Shown here piece after piece: positions 13,321 to 24,691 of a stretch of 64,000 nucleotides of DNA. The notes below the pieces were generated by a model. It saw nothing but the letters and a program-made list of their open reading frames with translations. It made no database searches and was not told the origin of the DNA. The DNA is from Aulostomus chinensis. Taxonomy: Eukaryota > Chordata > Actinopteri > Syngnathiformes > Aulostomidae. The stretch's first letter is position 1. Each line of letters starts with the position of its first letter. The translations under genes and the position numbers were made by a program. The stretch lies in NCBI GenBank assembly GCA_037954235.1, contig JBBMOA010000004.1, forward strand, positions 4,353,001-4,417,000, read 5' to 3'.

Positions 13321-13323
13321 GTG
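13271..13323 (+). repeat. (CTG)~15 trinucleotide repeat
   Basis: A pure CTG run of about 44 bases (13271-13314), then GTGCTGGTGG. No splice sites or conserved frame around it were recognised, so it appears to be intergenic or intronic. Confidence 0.95.
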
Positions 13324-14446
13324 GAGTAACAAGAACTGCTGAGGACTCACAAATCCTGCAGCGTCCTTTCTTTTTTAGAGCTCCTCTACCATTAAAAGCA
13401 TGTAAATAGTCGTGTCTCGTAAGCAGTCCAGGTGACAGGCAGCAGATGTTTGCCCCAGGGCTCAGTAAATCACAGGTTAGTTACTTTGATTATGGACCCC
13501 CGTCAGTCCCTGAGAGGCAGATCTTGACAGGCACTGAGACAAGCTTGTGGCATGAATTATAAATAACACTGTTAGTTGGTTACGACTCACTGATAGCCTG
13601 AGGAAAGGTCTTCACTCTAAGAATATTGAAGTTAAATTTCAATCTTGACGTTATATGGTGCAAACTGATAAAATCAACTTGTGGTGGATCAGATGCGTTT
13701 GTGAAATAACTCAGATGACGTCGTGTCGGTGACCCTGTAACCCTGCTGGTGACAAAACGAACCCTTTAACATTATTCTGGTTGTGACCAAAACAGAGCGA
13801 AAAGTGATGTGGACATTTGTTTTAGGGGCCAGAAAAGTTGGATTCAATGTCTTTGCCTCCAAGTTCATCGAACGTGGTTCTCCACCGCCTGAACCCTGGC
13901 TTTCACGAGGTGGTGCGAACATTTGCAGGGACGGACCCTCGGCTGTCTCTGTCTTTATTGTAGTGTGGGCCGGCAAACTGACATAAAATGCTGGGACAGC
14001 TTCAATCGTGACCTACATTCAAATCTCGCCAAAATGTAAATGTAGAACAAGTCAAACAGGAAGACGGAGGGCAAAATGGACCTCGACATTGAAAGTAGCA
14101 ACCACTCTGATACAAAATGATTCCCTCTTTTTGACCGTTTCAGGGCTCCACGCATTTACATGCGGTTAGGATAAGTGCTTGTTGTTGCTGCCCCAAGTGG
14201 CCACATATTGGAAAAAGAAAGTAAATATTGTCTTTGGTTGAAAAGATCCAGGATTCAGTGTGTGAGAAGGTTCTTGCCGCTGCAGCCTGTGTCAACAGTT
14301 TGTGTTGCAGAGGAGAGTGTGTGGCTTTGCGTCTTCTACAAATGACGTCAGAGTTGTTGCATTTCCATGTAACTGGCAAAATAAAACCGTGGTTTGTATT
14401 TACCATATATTACATGGATGTTGATGTGATTCTTTGTTTACTAAAT
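13324..14446. other. gene-free stretch
   Basis: Nothing supported; short frames only. Confidence 0.55.
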
Positions 14447-14518
14447 CATCCATCCATCCATAGTCAACCACTTATCCTGTTTATAGGGGGTGGGGGGAGC
14501 TTATCCCAGCAGTTGCCT
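14447..14518 (-). mobile_element. SINE tail fragment
   Basis: On the minus strand this reads CAACTGCTGGGATAAGCTCC, a G/C-rich stretch, AGGATAAGTGG and a GGATGGATGG tail. This is the 3' end of the same kind of fish SINE as at 8010. The 5' part is missing. Confidence 0.6.
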
Positions 14519-14629
14519 GAACATTTTTTTCCTTAAATGTGTTGACGAGAGACCCTCAGCCAGTGTTTTCTTCCTCGTAAGAGCCTCCTACTCAATAGGT
14601 GGTAGCACATAAAGCAGGTACATGCTGCT

Positions 14630-14753
<124 letters not shown>

Positions 14754-15032
14754 GCATTCAGGCATCATGCAGCCACTGTATCAAACAACAGCCCTGGATG
14801 CCAGCCATACTTCCGTTCCTCACATGAAAAGAGGCAGGATGGCAGGGATGGAGACAGGGAAGAGAATCAGGGGTGGGGAGGGTCAGGTGGAAGCAAGGAG
14901 GGGTGGATGGGGTGGAATGGATGGCCGAGTGGCCTTAGGAGGCTGCCAGGCACCCAACTTCCCTGCACAGATGGAGCCTCCTCCTCCTTCTCCCAACACT
15001 GCCCAGCACCAGCCAAGAAGACCAGAGATGGG

Positions 15033-15035
<3 letters not shown>

Positions 15036-15102
<67 letters not shown>

Positions 15103-15132
15103 GTGCGCATGAGAGAGAGAGTGAGAGAGAGA
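15036..15132 (+). repeat. (TG)n then (GA)n compound microsatellite
   Basis: TG run 15036-15105 with two TATG interruptions, then GAGAGA to about 15132. Confidence 0.95.
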
Positions 15133-16309
15133 CTGGCAGGGATGTGTTTTGAGAGTATGGCGGGCTGTGTGTGTTTATGAGTGTGCGTTGGACTTTTAGC
15201 ATCTTATAGTGCTTCTAGGTGCATTGAAGTGCGTCTGCAGAATTTGCTGAGATGTGGGGAGGGGTTATTTGCACCGTGCAGTAGGAAAGGGGTGGGACGG
15301 GGGGGCTGGAATGCAAATGACAGTCTGAAAAAGAAAAGTCAGGTCTCAGCTCATTTTTATGCATTTTTACGCTTGCTGCGCTCAAATCAGTCAATAAATA
15401 AAGCTAACGTGGGAAAAAAAGAAAATGGGCAGAAAATTGTTAGTGGATAAATATGTAAATGTTCAATGCCTCTGTGAAACATTGCCATTGCCCCCCCAAG
15501 CATTTTGGGCCTACTTTAGATGCAAACACGAGTGATCCGAGTCAGAGCCTTGCTTGATAGCGCTCCTCTCGAGGAAGCTTTTATGACACAAATGCTTTTT
15601 TCCCCTCCCTCTCTTGTGTCTTTATCAGTTTGCCCCTTCCAATTCCAATTAACCAACCTCTCTCTTTCTTCATTTCTCTTGCAATGTGTTTACCTCTTTA
15701 CTGTTTTCAATTAACAACTCTTTTTTTTTTTTTTTTTGTTAGCCAGTATTCAGGTTCCAGCCCAACTAATGTTACTGCAGCTCTTTTTGCTGCTGTACGT
15801 CGGCTCTACTGCGCACCTGATGCTGTCTGAGCACTTACAATGTTGCCCTTTGGTCCGTGTTTCTTTGTGTACTTCAGTGGTGACTGAAACTATGTGGGTC
15901 ACTTTGGCGTTGGAGTGAATAGACAACAAAATACTCAACAAAATAACCTCCAGATGTAAAAGCTGGATGAGATAGCTGATAGACGCATGGGAAGACATGT
16001 CTTGTGGCCCCCTGAGCTCAAGATTCATGCAAATGGACAAATGTGCACAAAAACATGCAGCGTGTGTCAGAAATATGCTGCATTTGTTGCCAAACAACAT
16101 TTTTGAATTCGATGCATGAGTTGCTATTGACTGAAGGTGTCTGATGAACTCTGCAGGAATCATCAAGAGCGTCGAAGTTCCTCGCTGCCCTACAAAGAAC
16201 GCAGTCAAAGGAACGAGGGCTTTTACGTGATGAAATAAGAAAGTGCGTGCTGGGGGGGGGGTTTTTGGTCAGGGCACATCTTCACGATTGGTTGCTGCCG
16301 GTCTGCATT
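15133..16309. other. gene-free stretch
   Basis: Nothing supported beyond a T homopolymer near 15720 and a G run near 16251. Confidence 0.55.
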
Positions 16310-16497
16310 GTAGAAAACTACCTGGACCACAACTTCAATCCAAGGGCTGGTGGTTTGACACCTGTGGCTTGCTTGGGTATCCATGCAGATACAACAGTCT
16401 GTGGGTGTGTGTCCTAATTTGCTGCTCTAGCGCCTCCTCTGGTCAGTCAGCAGACCGGTTGCGCATAGACGGAAACTGGGGGAAACAGGGTGATTGT
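16310..16497 (+). mobile_element. possible second tRNA-like repeat fragment
   Basis: Contains GGCTGGTGGTTTGACACC, which looks like a decayed box B region. It then contains a TAGCGCCTCCTCTGGTCAGT segment of a kind frequent in fish dispersed repeats. It abuts the SINE copy that follows. Family unknown; the boundaries are guesses. Confidence 0.35.
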
Positions 16498-16675
16498 GTG
16501 GTGAGGCACAGTGGAGCAGCGGTCAGCACCATGGCCCCCAGCAAGAAAGTTGTGGGTGGAGCCCCGACTGGAGCACGGGATCTTTCTGTGTGGCGTCTCC
16601 ATGTTCTCCCTGTTCCTGTGTGGGTTCTCTCTAGTACTCCCGCTTCCTCCCACAGTCCAAAGACATGCAAATGAA
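16498..16675 (+). mobile_element. SINE-like copy, 3' truncated
   Basis: Same repeat family as the copy at 8010: GTGGTGAGGCACAGTGGAGC head, GGAGCCCCGACTGGAGCACG, CTTTCTGTGTGG, CATGTTCTCCCTGTTCCTG and CACAGTCCAAAGACATGCA. It stops there, without the later body or the GGAT tail. The box B equivalent is damaged. Confidence 0.75.
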
Positions 16676-17178
16676 ACAGAAACATCAGAGTACAAACATC
16701 TGGGTTTGAATATGTTGAATTCTGGAAAAGATGAATCTTTATTCTATCTAAATTTGTTACACAAAAGTAGGAACATCAAGAGAATTGTTCCTGTACCATC
16801 ACCAAATCCCACACTGGCAATGTCCCATCAGCTGTCTTTACGCATCAAGTCCTTCCTCTTTCATAAATTCACTGGAACCAGTCAGAATTTCCAGTGGACC
16901 ACCCTAGAAAATCCCAGACCAGAGTCCTGGTAAGAAAATGGCTTCTGTGCTTCAACTTCCTGAGAAAGGAGTGTGTGCGTGCGTATGCGTGTGCACGTGT
17001 GTGCGCGCGCTTGTATATCCTATCAAAGGAAGATTTGACTGTTTCGACTCCACCTTCACTCCTTCATAGATCAGCTGCTGTGGTGAAAGCAGGAAGAGAC
17101 ATTCCTGTCCTTGGCAGCTACAAAAAAGCGATGATTATCAAGGATTGAGGTGATGTGTTTGTGTGGGAATGTGTCCAT

Positions 17179-17186
<8 letters not shown>

Positions 17187-17239
<53 letters not shown>
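17187..17239 (+). repeat. (TG)~26 microsatellite
   Basis: Uninterrupted TG dinucleotide run. Confidence 0.95.
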
Positions 17240-17242
<3 letters not shown>

Positions 17243-17378
17243 GGAGAGATGTGATGAGGAATACATTAGAGGCTGCCTTTGACTCATGCAGAATGCAACC
17301 TTGTGAGCCACTGCGCCTGTACATCTGGGTGGGAGCATGGATCTATAAATTCTCCTGTGTGATAATTCTCTCTTTTTC

Positions 17379-17398
17379 TTCTCTCTCTCTCTCTCTCT

Positions 17399-17444
<46 letters not shown>

Positions 17445-17455
17445 TACTCACACAC
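17379..17455 (+). repeat. (CT)n with short (CA)n end
   Basis: CT run with one TAA interruption at 17398-17400, passing into CACACACATACTCACACA. Confidence 0.95.
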
Positions 17456-19813
17456 TCTATCTCCTATAGAGAGACACAGGTTGCAGGGACCTGTAAGCAA
17501 ACATCCTCCACTCACCAACACCCCACAAAACTAATCTCCGATCTACTTTTGCTGCTGGAAGATTGTTTGTGTGACGGCCCTAAGGAGAGCCAAGGAGGCT
17601 GATATGGGATAAAATCAAATCTAGCTCTTGTCACCAACTCAATTCTCCAAGTGATCTTTGTGTGAAAGTGACATACAGCAGTGCGTGTGAGAAGGGCGTG
17701 TGGGAGTGAACATGCATCGCCTTTCCAACGCTTGTAAATTACTGCAGAGGAAATCGAGTTTAAGGTTTTCATTAGTATGCCAAAGTTACCAACGATTGTG
17801 GATACTGCGGCTGCTTGAAGTGATTGTCATCCGGTGGCTGCTCTACATCTATTGCCCTTCAACTGAAAAGCCTCTTGAGCCAATGAGAATGGGTGAAAGT
17901 GTTTTTTTTTTTTTCAAGGCTTCTATATACACAGTGCAGGTGGTGGCATACTCTCTCTGCTGGGGAGAGATGAAGATGGTGCCCTCACATCTCTATAGCT
18001 GGGGATAATGGGATTTCAGGCCATATTTTCACGGTGTAAAGAGACAAAGCCTGGTTGGAATCAAGGTTGATCCCCTGTCTTTCTGGTGCTGTCAAAGGGA
18101 GTTTTAGCCCCGGAGAGGCCAGGAGGTGCTACTCTTTACAGTATTCATCTTCATTCTAATATTTTCTCACTTTCTCTGTCGTTTCATTCCCCCTCTCCTT
18201 GCGTCCGTGTTTCTCCTCCCCTCTCTGTCATAGCTGTCTTGCTAGTTGGCCCTCTCCCCATCTTACCGTTCTATTTTCCAGCTCTCTCTGTGTGCTGTCA
18301 TCATCGTTTTTATCCCTGGTTTGTTGAGTGGTTGATCCAAAATCCAGAAGAGTCTGCAGGTCAAAAGGGCATCCTCGCGAGTGTGTTTTCTAGCTTCGAC
18401 TTCTTCTTTGGCTTTTTTCAGTTTGTTAGAAGTTATTATTGAAAAAAAAATTGGGAGGATAATTCTTATTCAACTTGGTGGAGGAGCATAGCACAGGCCA
18501 AGGAACAGCCCACTAAAGACTGGTTTAATTTCTGTGTGTATTTATTGAGATTTATTTTCACATGATCTCAAAGCCAACGTGCTTCACACTCGCTCCAGAG
18601 GGTTTTTTTTCTCTCTGTAGCATAAAATATGTCAGTAAATACCACACCTGAGGGTTGAAGCATTTAGGTGTCTTAAAAAAGGTCATTTTCAAACAAGTGG
18701 TTTTAAATATTAAACACAATAACACCATTAAAGGAAGAAGCGATATTGGCATTGATCTTTGTGTTTGTTGATAGCATAACATCAGCTTTCTACCACCAAT
18801 AATTAGGGTCTTCGCCTGAAGTACCTTCAGTGTTGCAGCTACACTTCAAAAGTCATGAAACTGGTGTTCATCTCTGAAGGTTATATTGTGAGACAGTCTC
18901 ATAAACTTATTGATTTTAGGCAATAATCCAAAATCCAATGTCAAAATCCTACTTTCTTTAGGTCGAATTGCCCGATGGTGGTGCTGCTACATAATCCCAG
19001 CATCACTCTGTACTGGACATGTTGGTAGTATATTTTTGCAGTAGAAATGCTCTTCTATCACTAATCGCTGGGGCACACACGTCCTCCGAGGTAAATGATG
19101 ATCATATTTCCTGAGAAATTAATAAAAAGTTGCAGAGACGAGAGTCACTGGCTCCGCGTTTAATCATTTTATGAAAAATGAACACGTCACCTGCTTCTGG
19201 ATGAACATATCTGTGTGTGAATGTGCTAAAATAAAAAGTGGTTTCATACAGCAGGGCCAACCACTCTGCGTGGCACATAGTAGACAAGACTCCAGCTCAT
19301 TACTGGGCGTCGAGCATGACGGAACATCGGAGATCTGAATCATCACCCATTGGTTGGTCATCAGTCCACCTTCGGGGAAAAAAACACCTAATCGGTCGTC
19401 TTGTCATAATGGAGGCAGTCAAGGACAAACACTACTGCACAAAAAACAAAACCCTCTCTCGTTGTGTGAGCGCTGAACCGACAGAGGAGGGGATGGACCC
19501 TGAAAACTGTATGAACCCACGTGGAGCCCACATGACGCTGCCCTCTCTGACCTCTGGAGATTCTGTCGAGGAATGTTTGCATAAGTGATTTGGATCGGTT
19601 CTGAAACGTGTTGAAATTTTGTGTAAATCTATGTGGTAGGGTTGTTTTTTTTGTTTTTTTTTTGCCTAATCCAATGAACATCTGGACAGACGGCGGTGAA
19701 GATGTGATAACTTTATTGATAATCTCTCTTATTGTATGTGACTCTGCAGATGCGTAATATTTCAGATACGAAGCCTTTCAGTGCAGCATGACATGCAGCA
19801 GAGGTCGCTTTCG

Positions 19814-19817
<4 letters not shown>

Positions 19818-19863
<46 letters not shown>
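19818..19863 (+). repeat. (TG)~23 microsatellite
   Basis: Uninterrupted TG run. Confidence 0.95.
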
Positions 19864-19864
<1 letters not shown>

Positions 19865-20291
19865 CAATCTCATACACAGGAGGAAGCGGAACCAAACAAG
19901 CTTATTAAGTTTCATGTCACTATTTAATATTGAGCTTTCTCCAGAGGCCAATATCTCTGAACAATGCCTCTGGCTGCTTAGCTGAAGGCCATGTTTCCAC
20001 GCTGAAGAGCTGCGCGTGAGCAACGGCGACGTATGAGGATCCAATAATGTGTCGGTCAGCAGCCTTTGGCGACAGCCAGCCTGTGATCACGTCCGACTCT
20101 CTGCTTAAGTGTTGCTGCACAATAGTGAATCATCTCGCCCTTCATGTCGCTCCACTCTCCCGTCCGCCTTCATCGTGCCCTCAAAGACAAAAAAATATGT
20201 TTCTCCACATCTGACCCTCTTCTCTGTTCTGCCTCTCTCTTATTCTGCCCACCCTCCCACTACATGCCCTCATCTAATGATCAACTGCCCC

Positions 20292-20296
<5 letters not shown>

Positions 20297-20348
<52 letters not shown>
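20297..20348 (+). repeat. (CT)~26 microsatellite
   Basis: Uninterrupted CT run following CCCCCCCTCG. Confidence 0.95.
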
Positions 20349-20351
<3 letters not shown>

Positions 20352-21079
20352 CCCAGATGAACGCAGGCATGCCAGGGTGACTCAAGGTTACAGCAATTTA
20401 GAGCAGACTGCTCTTTTTTCTTCTTTACCTTATGCCAGACTTTGTTACTACCAAATATTATCATCATCTCCCTAATTTTCAAAATTTAATTTTGCTTTGG
20501 CTACAGAGGCCACAGCCACTTTAAAGCTATTGCTTCCCCCCCCATCCCATCCCATCCTACCCCACCCCATCATCCCATAGCAGATATAGCCAGAGCCAGC
20601 TGTGCATGAGCTGAATGAGTACAATAAAGAGGAAATGACCCACTCTGCATAAAAATACATGTTAAGCATATTTGCTTAAGTGTCAAGTGTCATTAACACA
20701 TTGTCACATGCTGTAAAGCCCACATGCAGTTGTTAAAGGTCCCACCAAACGTAAAATACACATTCCCGGTTTATTTAATCTAGTTTATTATTCATTTATC
20801 TCTTGATACATGCAACTAAAACTGTGTTTTTACACCAAAAACCCTGTCTTAACTCTCCCTGTATAAATTATTCAAATGTTTAATGACTCATCCTGCACTG
20901 GGGGCATGCTGATTTTGTGTCCAAGGAAAAATGCTTTCCCTCATTGTTTTGCCCCTCCCCGACCCGTCGTGCAAAGCATCACATTGTGAGAGAAGTGGTA
21001 GCATTCATTTTTTTGACTGTCAGACAAACTTGGTAAAATTACCATCAGGAATTGATCCATATAGTGCCATTATGTTTGA

Positions 21080-21700
21080 AAAGTCTAGAAGATTAAATTA
21101 TCTGTGCACAATCAAGTTAGAAGCAAGCCAATAGGAAGTAGATGGTCCTGTTGTAGCTCTGCGTTCTGTTGCAGCTGTTTAACGGTGGATGATTTGTTTT
21201 TAGTATGACCCAACTTTGGCTAAATGAGTCAGGAAGTGTAGAAGAGTCACAAAATTCAATTATTTATCTGCACTTTAACAGAGGGCTAACCAGAACAGGC
21301 AACTGTAGCTCCTCCATTGCTCCGTCACTCAGTACTGTTGTGGCTGTAAAATGGTGAATAAATGATACTGAGCCTCACGCAAGCCTGGTGAAATGACTCA
21401 TTTCACTGTCAGAATTTAATAAAATTGGTCTGACAACATTTGGAAAGTCAGAAGAGTCCCACAAAATATCTGTCCACATTCTAGTTAGCAGAGGGCTAAC
21501 CCAGAGTAGCTAGCCCCTCTGTAGCTCTGTAACTGCTGCAGCTGGTAAACAGGAGATGCATCATGATGCACGTCAGAAAATCCTCTTAAATGAAACATTG
21601 AACTATCAGGAAAGTATGTATCCACATTTGTTAGCAGAGAGCTAACCAGAAGTAGCCAGTTCGGCCATCTTTGCTCCGTCACACTTGTTATGATGCTCTT
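21080..21700 (+). repeat. irregular degenerate tandem repeat, unit about 150-210 bp
   Basis: Four diverged copies share, in order, GTCAGAAGAGTC, a CTGCACTTT/CCACATTT word, AGAGGGCTAACC, GTAGCTC, TTGCTCCGTCAC/CTCTGTAACTG and TTG(C/T)(A/G)GCTG. GCTAAC anchors lie at about 21285, 21495 and 21641, and a decayed one at 21123. Confidence 0.65.
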
Positions 21701-22291
21701 GGCTCATGTGAACGCCTGTCAATACCCTCAACACATCCCTCCTTCACTTCATGATTTTACTGGAAATGTGAAAATATTGGGAAACAAATGGCACCCTGAC
21801 ATTTGTTTCACACGGCCCACAAACATGATCAGGTTCAACTCATTTGAATCGATAAATCTACACGCAAGAAACAAAAGGGGTCAACCGAGGCGTCGTGCAC
21901 CGGCTACGTATGCTGATATTATATAAACCCATTTTAAAAAACATTGTCAACAGCTCTTGCGTGCTAAAAAGCAGGCTTTTTTTGTTACGCTTGACATTGT
22001 GGGTTTGCGGCACTGAGCTGAATATCTCTCGATTCATTTTTATAGCTTTCATCGGGGCAAAGACACATGTTATCACCTCTATCAATGTGTCACCTCTCCT
22101 CTATCTGCCTTCTTTCTTTTCTCATTTCCATACATATTTTTCTCGCCGGCCTGCCTCCTGTGCAAAAAATAAATAAATGCTGTTATGTTTGGCTGTTTTC
22201 TTCACGTAAGTGTTTTTTTTTTTTTTTTGTCTGCTGAGAGTTCATGCAGAAGGCCAGAAGAGTTTTTCTACTTTGTGTCTCGTCCCTCCTG

Positions 22292-22310
22292 CCCCCCCCC
22301 CCCCCCCCAC
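22292..22310 (+). repeat. C homopolymer
   Basis: About 18 consecutive C; the length may be unreliable. Confidence 0.85.
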
Positions 22311-23200
22311 CAGGAGGAGATTTGCTCTGAGGATGTTTGATACATAGCAGGTATCAGAACAAAGGCTTCACTAAATTAATGTCCTTTCAGGTGATTCAGA
22401 AAATAAAACTATGGTTCGTTTCATGTTGATAGAATATTGATTTTTCACTGTTTCTTAACAGATTGAAGATGACATCCTCATTAAAAAAAAAGTTGGTCAA
22501 TATTTTAATGATGAAGTCAGGCTCGCTGGCGTTGAAAACAGACAGCTTATTCTTACGAGCTCAAGGTCACGAAGGTGTCTCTCTTCTTTTTCAAAATTAT
22601 TCTTCAAACCCCAAACAAAAGCTAAACTGGACGGTTTAATTTTTAACTTTCGATATTCATTCCATGTGGTTCTTTTGAAAATAATATTCCAAATGTGGTG
22701 AGAAGATAAAACATTTCAGGTTGGTATTAATGTACTAAGGGTATTTGAAATTTTACTTTGATCTGCCAGCCAGTTTGGGCTGCAGTACATGAAATTAATT
22801 TGGAAATGTTTTATTCTCCCATGTGCTTAACAAACCTTTTTCAAGAGTGCAATCTCAAAAGCAGCAGTTGTGATATTTTTTGCCCTCTGAAGAAAAGTTA
22901 TTTACAAACCTTGCCGGACTCCTGGTTTATCAATTTTCCCCAGTTTTATTGGTTTGCTAATCTTTTCTTGTGGTCATAAGTCAAAGGGGCCGAGTCTGAT
23001 TATATTTCCTTATCTCATTTAGAAACAAATACACTCACAGTTGTACCTGGGGACATTTTGTACATAAACTCATATTTGCTGTTGTTGGATTGTTAAATAT
23101 TTGATTGTGAAAGTCTTGTTTTGTTTTGTTTTTTTTGGCTTTTGTTTATTGAGATGTGAGATGAACCGGCAGCACAGGACTTTGCTACACATTTGGAACC

Positions 23201-23201
23201 T

Positions 23202-23245
<44 letters not shown>

Positions 23246-23251
23246 TTTTTT
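23201..23251 (+). repeat. (TTTC)~11 tetranucleotide repeat
   Basis: TTTC units followed by eight T. Confidence 0.95.
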
Positions 23252-24659
23252 AATGTAAAGTTTTGAGCAATGCATAATTTCCAAATACACCGTACAAAGT
23301 TGAACGTTTCCTAAAATTTAAAGGTATTTAGGATTTCGGAGCTCCGTATAACTCAAAGTGTCTTTGCTAGTTCCGAGCTGAGGCAGTTGTCTTTCACTCA
23401 GCACCTGCGCTCGCGAGCGCTCCCATTTGCCTGTTGGTCTGATAAAGCGTTGTGGTCAGACACCTCCAGGTGCTTTCCCCTCACATGTGTCTCATAAAGG
23501 CATTATTCAGACAGAGACATGCACCAAAGACACAAACCATCATTGTTGGGTGCTTTTAAATGGAGGGGAGATCATGTGACTCGAAGTCACATGTTCAAAA
23601 GGAGCAAACTGTGCAACTACCATCACTTTAGAAGGCATTGTGGAGAATTTTAATCAAAAACATTGCCCGCTAGAATGTTAATGATATTAATAACATCAAA
23701 ATATAATTTTGCCAAGTAACTGGGCATTTCGTTGACCCCTCATTTAGTTAAAGGTGATCTTGCATTTGTGAATGAATGTGATGGAACGTCTCCATGCTGC
23801 AGCTGTGATTGTATTTGAGACTCATTATGGTGGTAAATCATTTGTGGAAGTGAAGCGGGACCTTAAAGGCAGTTAAGACGTCTTGTTTGAAATGATCTTT
23901 TATTTTTCTTGAACAATAAGAACAAACATTCTCAGCACGCCAGCCATTGTCCACTTAAAAAAAAAAAGATTTAGTTGAAGACGGGACGGAAAGAAGCAAA
24001 AGCTTATTTTGGCCCCGCCTCCTCCTTACAATCGTATCAATATCCTGCATTCTCGTTCTGAATCACAGTATTTTTATATTACATCCTAATAACAAACCTA
24101 GGCAGGATGAACAGAGGCTACATGGAGGCATGTGCGCGTGTATGTTAGCTACAAGGAGGTGCCTGAGATGAATGTAATGATCAGCTTAACCTTCAGATGC
24201 CTTGGGGAAAACGAAGGTCACTTGATTGAAGGTTTGATGTGATACTTGATGCTGATGAGGAGGAAAAGATGATCACTGAAGATTTATGCATCTGCATTTG
24301 GCCAATAATTGTTTATTGCTCAGTATCCGGTAGCTGAGGCAGGTGAGGCTTCACTGCTGAAGGATGACAAAGCGACATATGGGGACTAAATACAGAGGAA
24401 GCATGGCAGTGAGTGCATGTGGGTGTTTGTTTGTTTCTTCTCTCGTCTACAGGAAATGTAAGAAGCTTAGTGGGACTCAGGAGGATGAGTCTATCACTCA
24501 TGTTTGTCAGCTAAATATATTTCATTTCCTGTAATAAGACTTAATGAAGTGTGTACTGTGTGTGCGCGCGTGCACATGCGTGTGTTTTAACAGTCAATAA
24601 TGAACTATGGCGTTACTTTGCTGCGTGTAAATGATACTGCAAAGGAGTGGAGAGACATG

Positions 24660-24666
<7 letters not shown>

Positions 24667-24690
<24 letters not shown>

Positions 24691-24691
24691 A
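24667..24691 (+). repeat. (TA)~12 microsatellite
   Basis: Uninterrupted TA run. Confidence 0.95.

Larger units (their letters stand above)
17456..21079. other. gene-free stretch with microsatellites
   Basis: Only the TG and CT tracts listed separately. A 116-codon frame at 19238-19588 shows no domain. Confidence 0.5.

Noticed and set aside
15750..16208. 152-codon frame on the minus strand
   Set aside because: No domain, splice signals or family resemblance; consistent with chance.
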